From contig NZ_FXXN01000022.1 in the NCBI RefSeq assembly GCF_900184795.1, positions 201,501-265,500 on the forward strand: a stretch of DNA of 64,000 nt, in the 5' to 3' direction. The stretch is from Magnetospirillum sp. 15-1. Its GTDB lineage: Bacteria; Pseudomonadota; Alphaproteobacteria; Rhodospirillales; Magnetospirillaceae. The notes beneath the pieces are model-generated. The model ran no database searches. It saw only the letters and a program-made list of their open reading frames with translations, and was not told where the DNA came from. Numbering within the stretch: the stretch's first letter is position 1; each line of letters begins with the position of its first letter. The translations under genes and the position numbers were made by a program. This document shows positions 60,472-64,000 of the stretch, piece by piece.

Positions 60472-62493
60472 TCAGGCGCAGCGCACGTTGGAGAGGAACG
60501 TCTCGACCTCGGCGTGGATGGCGGCGGCGTGGCGGGTCAGGCTTTCGGCCTCGCCGCGAACCCGGCCCGAGGCGCTGCCGGTCTGGCTGGCTTCCTCGGT
60601 CACGCCGTGGATGTGGCGGTTGACCTCCTCGGTGCCCCCGGCCGCCTGATTGGCGTTGCGGGCGATTTCCGAGGTGGCTGCGCTCTGCTGTTCCACCGCG
60701 GCGGCGATGGCGCTGCTGATTTCGTCCATGCGGCCGATGATCCCGGTGATCTCCTGCAGCGCTCCGGCGGTATGGGCACCGGCGCCTTGGACTTCGGACA
60801 CATAGGTGGCGATTTCGCCGGTGGCCTTGGCGGTCTGCTGGGCCAGCTTCTTCACTTCGCTGGCGACCACGGCGAAGCCCTTGCCGCTGTCGCCGGCGCG
60901 GGCCGCCTCGACGGTGGCGTTCATGGCCAGCAGGCTGGTCTGGGCGGCGATGTCGGTGATCAGCCCCACCGCCTGACCGATGCGGTCGGTGCTGCTGGTC
61001 AGGCCGCCCACCAGGGAGTTGGTGCGCCGCGCCATCTCGACGGCTTGCCCGGCGATGCGGGTGGAATCGGCGACGCGGCGGCCGATCTCGGTGACCGAGG
61101 CGGACAGCTCCTCGGCGGCGGCGGCGACCGTCTGCACGTTGCAGGTGGCCTGGGTCGAGGCGGCGGCCACGGCGGCGGCCCGCTCGGAGGTCTTGGTGGC
61201 GATGCCGGCCATGGAGGTCGAGGTGCTGTCCAGCCGCCCCACCGCCTGGCCGAGGTCGCCGACCACCTTCAGGACATTGGCCTCGAACTGGCGGGCCGAA
61301 TTCTCGATATTGCCGGCCCGGGCCAACTGGGCGAGGCGGGCGCGCTCCTGCTCGGTCGCCAGGGTCTCGGCACGGATCATGCCGTCGCGGAAGACCTCGA
61401 CCGCGCCGGCCATGGCGCCGATCTCGTCCCGGCGCCCGATGCCGGGGATGGTGACCGCGTGGTCGCCGCCGGCCAGATGGGACATGGCGTCGGTCATGCC
61501 GGTGAGGGGAACCACCACGCCACGGGCCAGGACGACCGAGAACAGCATGCCGCCGGCCATGGCCGCCAGGGAGGCCAGGACCAGAGCCATGGTGAAGGTC
61601 GCGGCGCGCCGGTCGCTGTTCCGGCTGATTTCGGTGGCGGCGGCCTTCTGCAGGTTGCGGGCGGCGGCGGCCAGGGCGGCGAATTTCTCGCCGGTGGCCG
61701 GCATGTCGACCTCGACCACGCGGCGGCTGCTGGTGATGGTCGCGGCGGTCTGGCGCATGGCCTCGCGGAAGGCGGTGACGGCGGCCCGGGTCTCGACCAG
61801 CCCCTCGCGGTCGGCGGCACTGGTGGTGTGGGCATCAAGGCCGGCGGCCGTGGTGTCGAAGGCATTCAGAAGGCTCTCGCCCCGCTCGATGAAGGCGGGA
61901 TCACCCATGGAGATGAAGCGGGAGACGTTGAGACGGGCCAGGGAGAGCTTCTCCTGGGCCACGGCGGCGTGGGCGACGAAGTCGACGCGGCCGGCGGCCA
62001 GGGCGTCGGCGAGGACCCGGCTCAGGGTCTGGGTGGCCTTTTCCGCCGAGCCCTGCTGCAGCTTGATGGACTCGTCGCGGCGCTGGCGGGCGGCGACCAC
62101 CTGCTCGAACAGCCCGCGATAGCTGGTGGCCAGATCGCGCATCTCCATCAGGATGGCCCGGCGCTCGGCGTTGCGGTGGGTCGACACCGCCTCGTCCAGG
62201 CTGCTCACCAGGGAGGCCAGCAATTGGCCGGCCCGGTCGCGCATGCGGATGTCGCCGGAATTGGCGAAGCCCAGGACATTGCGCCGCGCCGCCGCGATGT
62301 CCCGGTCGATCTCGACGACGCGCTGGGCATTGGCCGAGATGCGGTTCACCTCGCCGAGGTCGGCCATCACGGTCTGGAGGGAGATGTATCCGAGGATCGC
62401 CAGGGCGGCGGCCAGGGCGCACAGCCCTCCCGCCAGGGAGTAGATGCGGGTCCGGATGGAGAAGCGGTCGAGCAGGGTGGGCTTGGTGGTCAT
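60472..62493 (-). CDS. Methyl-accepting chemotaxis protein (large periplasmic domain)
   Basis: A 673-residue receptor: membrane helix at about 18-40, a periplasmic helical domain of roughly 260 residues, a second membrane helix near 305-325, HAMP ([20 protein letters not shown], about 330-380) and a signalling domain with the tip around [24 protein letters not shown]. The long helical sensor region with repeated Ala/Arg helices resembles HBM-type bimodular domains. It is followed by the coiled-coil paralogue gene in the same direction. Confidence 0.9.
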   Translation of the reverse strand: MTTKPTLLDRFSIRTRIYSLAGGLCALAAALAILGYISLQTVMADLGEVNRISANAQRVVEIDRDIAAARRNVLGFANSGDIRMRDRAGQLLASLVSSLDEAVSTHRNAERRAILMEMRDLATSYRGLFEQVVAARQRRDESIKLQQGSAEKATQTLSRVLADALAAGRVDFVAHAAVAQEKLSLARLNVSRFISMGDPAFIERGESLLNAFDTTAAGLDAHTTSAADREGLVETRAAVTAFREAMRQTAATITSSRRVVEVDMPATGEKFAALAAAARNLQKAAATEISRNSDRRAATFTMALVLASLAAMAGGMLFSVVLARGVVVPLTGMTDAMSHLAGGDHAVTIPGIGRRDEIGAMAGAVEVFRDGMIRAETLATEQERARLAQLARAGNIENSARQFEANVLKVVGDLGQAVGRLDSTSTSMAGIATKTSERAAAVAAASTQATCNVQTVAAAAEELSASVTEIGRRVADSTRIAGQAVEMARRTNSLVGGLTSSTDRIGQAVGLITDIAAQTSLLAMNATVEAARAGDSGKGFAVVASEVKKLAQQTAKATGEIATYVSEVQGAGAHTAGALQEITGIIGRMDEISSAIAAAVEQQSAATSEIARNANQAAGGTEEVNRHIHGVTEEASQTGSASGRVRGEAESLTRHAAAIHAEVETFLSNVRCA

Positions 62494-62555
62494 GTCCTGA
62501 GACTCCCTTTGATGGGGGTGGTTGAACTCAGGATGCGGCAGGAGGCGGCTTTTAC

Positions 62556-62593
62556 CATTCCGGCAGACGTATTCTCGCGGGTGACGGAGGTAT
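62556..62593 (-). promoter_or_regulatory. Shared upstream element, copy 1 (chemoreceptor promoter)
   Basis: CATTCCGGCAGACGTATTC (+ strand) is identical to 63411-63429, and the next 21 bases agree at 15 positions. It lies about 65 bp upstream of the chemoreceptor start. Confidence 0.6.
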
Positions 62594-62623
62594 GGCGGCG
62601 GCGAAGAAGCGCTAGACCTCCGT

Positions 62624-63007
62624 CTATCGACCGGGGCGGGCTTCGGCCAGAACCTGCGTGGTGGTCTCGGCCAGTTCCTGGCGGGTGAACGGCTTGGCCA
62701 GCACCGCCTGCGCGCCCAAGGCCCGCATGGCGTCGAAACGGCGATGCGACAGCCCGCCCAGTCCGCCGGTCATGGCGATCACCGGCAATCGGGGCTGCCG
62801 GTCCCGGATGGCGGCCAACAGCGACAGGCCGTCGCCGCCGGGCATGAAGACGTCGGTGACCACCAGATCGATGGTGCCGCTGTCCACGAGGTCGAGGCAT
62901 TCGCGCCAATTGGCGGCGACCTCCACCCAGTGGCCTTGCCGTTCCAGCATGGTGGCCACCACCTCGCGATGAAGGGAATCGTCATCGGCGACGGCGATGC
63001 GGATCAT
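62624..63007 (-). CDS. CheY-like single-domain response regulator
   Basis: A 127-residue receiver domain with acidic residues DDD at 8-10, phosphoacceptor Asp52 in [11 protein letters not shown], Thr in AMTGG and Lys in LAKPFT near 103. No output domain. ATG 63007 has GAGG 8 bp ahead, better than the earlier ATG at 63016. It is 11 bp after the coiled-coil paralogue B gene, so the pair is one operon. It probably acts in chemotaxis or in a phosphorelay with a nearby hybrid kinase. Confidence 0.88.
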   Translation of the reverse strand: MIRIAVADDDSLHREVVATMLERQGHWVEVAANWRECLDLVDSGTIDLVVTDVFMPGGDGLSLLAAIRDRQPRLPVIAMTGGLGGLSHRRFDAMRALGAQAVLAKPFTRQELAETTTQVLAEARPGR

Positions 63008-63018
63008 GGCGCTCATCC

Positions 63019-63333
63019 TCAGGCCGCGCGTGCCGGGCGCCGCGGGGTGCGGCCGCTTAGGTAGTCGTCCATGATGGCGGCGAGGCGGCGGGATTTGTCG
63101 CCCAACTCGCCGATGCCGGTCTTGATGCCGGTCAGTTCGTGCTCGTAGCGCAACAGATTGGTCTCGATGCGCTTGACCGTGGCGTCCAGGGCGGCGGTGT
63201 TGTGGGCCAGCCTGCGGTTCTCTGCGGTGATGGAGCGATAGGCGGCGTCGATCTCGGTAAAAGAGCGCTTCATGGATTCAATGCTGCGGGCCAGGCTGTC
63301 CCGGCAGGTGAGCATGCGAGTGTCGACGGTCAT
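63019..63333 (-). CDS. Small coiled-coil protein, paralogue B
   Basis: The 104-residue helical protein (SFTEIDAAYRSITAENRRLA, RIETNLLRYEHELTGIKTG, then SRRLAAIMDDYLSGR and a basic tail) is a paralogue of the one at 60110-60439. GGGGAG precedes ATG 63333. It is co-transcribed with the CheY-like gene, as paralogue A is with a chemoreceptor gene. The shared pairing with chemotaxis-type genes suggests a role in that signalling system; no known family name comes to mind. Confidence 0.65.
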   Translation of the reverse strand: MTVDTRMLTCRDSLARSIESMKRSFTEIDAAYRSITAENRRLAHNTAALDATVKRIETNLLRYEHELTGIKTGIGELGDKSRRLAAIMDDYLSGRTPRRPARAA

Positions 63334-63410
63334 GGCTGGCTCCCCAAAAGGCGTTCCCGGCGGATCGCTTTGCCAGGCAGGGGCAGCATGGGGCGAACCG
63401 GCGCCGTCCG

Positions 63411-63448
63411 CATTCCGGCAGACGTATTCCGGCGGGTGGCGAAGGTCT
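63411..63448 (-). promoter_or_regulatory. Shared upstream element, copy 2 (paralogue B promoter)
   Basis: Second copy of the element at 62556-62593, about 80 bp upstream of the paralogue B start and 23 bp beyond the end of the LuxR-type gene. On the minus strand this copy contains two direct GCCGGAAT units 14 bp apart. Confidence 0.6.
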
Positions 63449-63470
63449 AGCGGGGTATAGGGTGGCAGCC

Positions 63471-64000
63471 TTACGCGGTGCCTTCGGGAACCAGGCCGCC
63501 GCGCACGGCGGTGACGGCGGCGTGGGAACGGTTCTTCACTCCCAGCTTTTGGAAGATACGGGTCAGGTGCAGCTTGATGGTGACTTCCTGCAGATCCAGG
63601 CGTCGGGCGATCTCCTTGTTGGAGGCGCCGGCGACGATCAGGGTCAGGACCTCCATCTCGCGCACGGTGAACTGGGACGGGTCCAGGCTCGGACCGCACG
63701 TGACGGCGGCCTTGGACGGCTGCGCCACGAATTCGGCCGGCACATAGGTGCCGCCCGCTTCCACCAGACTGATGGCGTGGATGAACACCCGGCTTTCCAG
63801 CGTTTTGGGCAGAAAGCCCTTGGCTCCCGCCGCGATGCAGGCGCGCACCGCGTCGTCGTCCGCCACCCCCGACATGACGACCACCGGGGTACCCTTGGCG
63901 GCGGTGATGGCGGCGGGAATGCCGTCGACGCCGTTCATGCCGGGCATGGAATAGTCGAGCATGACCAGATCCACCGTCTCCCGCTCGAGCAGGGCCAGCG
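63471..64000 (-). CDS. LuxR/NarL-type response regulator (5' end outside window)
   Basis: At least 176 codons are visible; the frame is open through base 64000, so the N-terminus is cut. The receiver part retains VMLDYSMPGMNG with the phosphoacceptor Asp and VVVMSGVADDD; the C-terminal HTH reads FTVREMEVLTLIVAGASNKEIARRL and LHLTRIFQKLGVKNRS. It lies just upstream of the coiled-coil B/CheY operon in the same direction and is a candidate to act on the shared upstream elements. Confidence 0.85.
   Translation of the reverse strand, partial: LALLERETVDLVMLDYSMPGMNGVDGIPAAITAAKGTPVVVMSGVADDDAVRACIAAGAKGFLPKTLESRVFIHAISLVEAGGTYVPAEFVAQPSKAAVTCGPSLDPSQFTVREMEVLTLIVAGASNKEIARRLDLQEVTIKLHLTRIFQKLGVKNRSHAAVTAVRGGLVPEGTA

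Noticed and set aside
1-64000. CRISPR arrays, tRNA or rRNA genes
   Set aside because: No regularly spaced repeat-spacer array and no recognisable tRNA or rRNA sequence was seen on either strand by eye.

Overview
The window is high-GC DNA whose gene content fits an alphaproteobacterium of the Rhodospirillales, most likely Magnetospirillum or a close relative. That placement is inferred from the kinds of genes present (hybrid anthranilate catabolism, a benzoyl-CoA reductase-type subunit, many chemotaxis receptors), not from any rRNA marker. I saw no tRNA, rRNA or CRISPR array.

Layout. (1) 1-2.6 kb: the truncated edge of a Mu-like prophage (protease/scaffold I, major head protein T, a Mor-like regulator, a duplicated-HTH protein), followed by a gene-poor scar with a tyrosine-recombinase remnant. 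(2) 3.1-6.8 kb: a lipoprotein / response regulator / histidine kinase operon and small envelope proteins. (3) 6.9-25.8 kb: a long minus-strand catabolic operon: two MaoC-type hydratase proteins, a thiolase, an acyl-CoA ligase, hydantoinase/ketone-carboxylase-type A and B subunits, an acyl-CoA dehydrogenase, a two-subunit B12 mutase, a three-subunit molybdenum hydroxylase, a family III CoA-transferase, an SDR and a periplasmic binding protein. It is headed by a divergent TetR gene with twin palindromic operators. Its substrate is not obvious. (4) 25.9-34.8 kb: an aromatic acid region: 2-aminobenzoyl-CoA monooxygenase/reductase, 2-aminobenzoate-CoA ligase, MarR, an orphan BcrB-like subunit and RidA, tied together (with the RidA at 6.9 kb) by a shared 18-bp palindrome. 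NnrS and a molybdopterin-binding-domain protein lie between. (5) 35-36.6 kb: a chemoreceptor. (6) 36.7-44.8 kb: a minus-strand operon for an envelope system (DUF1329, DUF1302, RND/MMPL transporter, YCF48-like protein) ending in an aldehyde dehydrogenase. (7) 45.2-60.1 kb: an amine-oxidation island: LuxR-type response regulator, TetR, flavin amine oxidase, cytochrome c fused to an NTF2-like domain, then the quinohemoprotein amine dehydrogenase operon qhpA-D-C-B-F-E, two U32-family proteins, and a FIST-domain hybrid histidine kinase. (8) 60.1-64 kb: chemoreceptor, CheY-like protein, two paralogous small coiled-coil proteins, and a LuxR-type regulator cut by the window end.

The most interesting point is in (7). 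The flavin monooxygenase QhpG, which uses O2 to hydroxylate the tryptophan that becomes the CTQ cofactor, is not in this operon. In its place sit two proteins that carry the four iron-sulfur cysteines of UbiV and of UbiU, the pair that performs O2-independent hydroxylation in ubiquinone synthesis. The sequence therefore suggests an oxygen-independent route to a peptide-derived quinone cofactor. Periplasmic amine oxidation by QHNDH and by the flavin enzyme/cytochrome pair would yield aldehydes, which the aldehyde dehydrogenase of region (6) could oxidise. The orphan LuxR regulator and the FIST kinase are natural candidates for control, and matching ATAACC-N6-GGTTAT palindromes lie upstream of both the regulator gene and qhpA.
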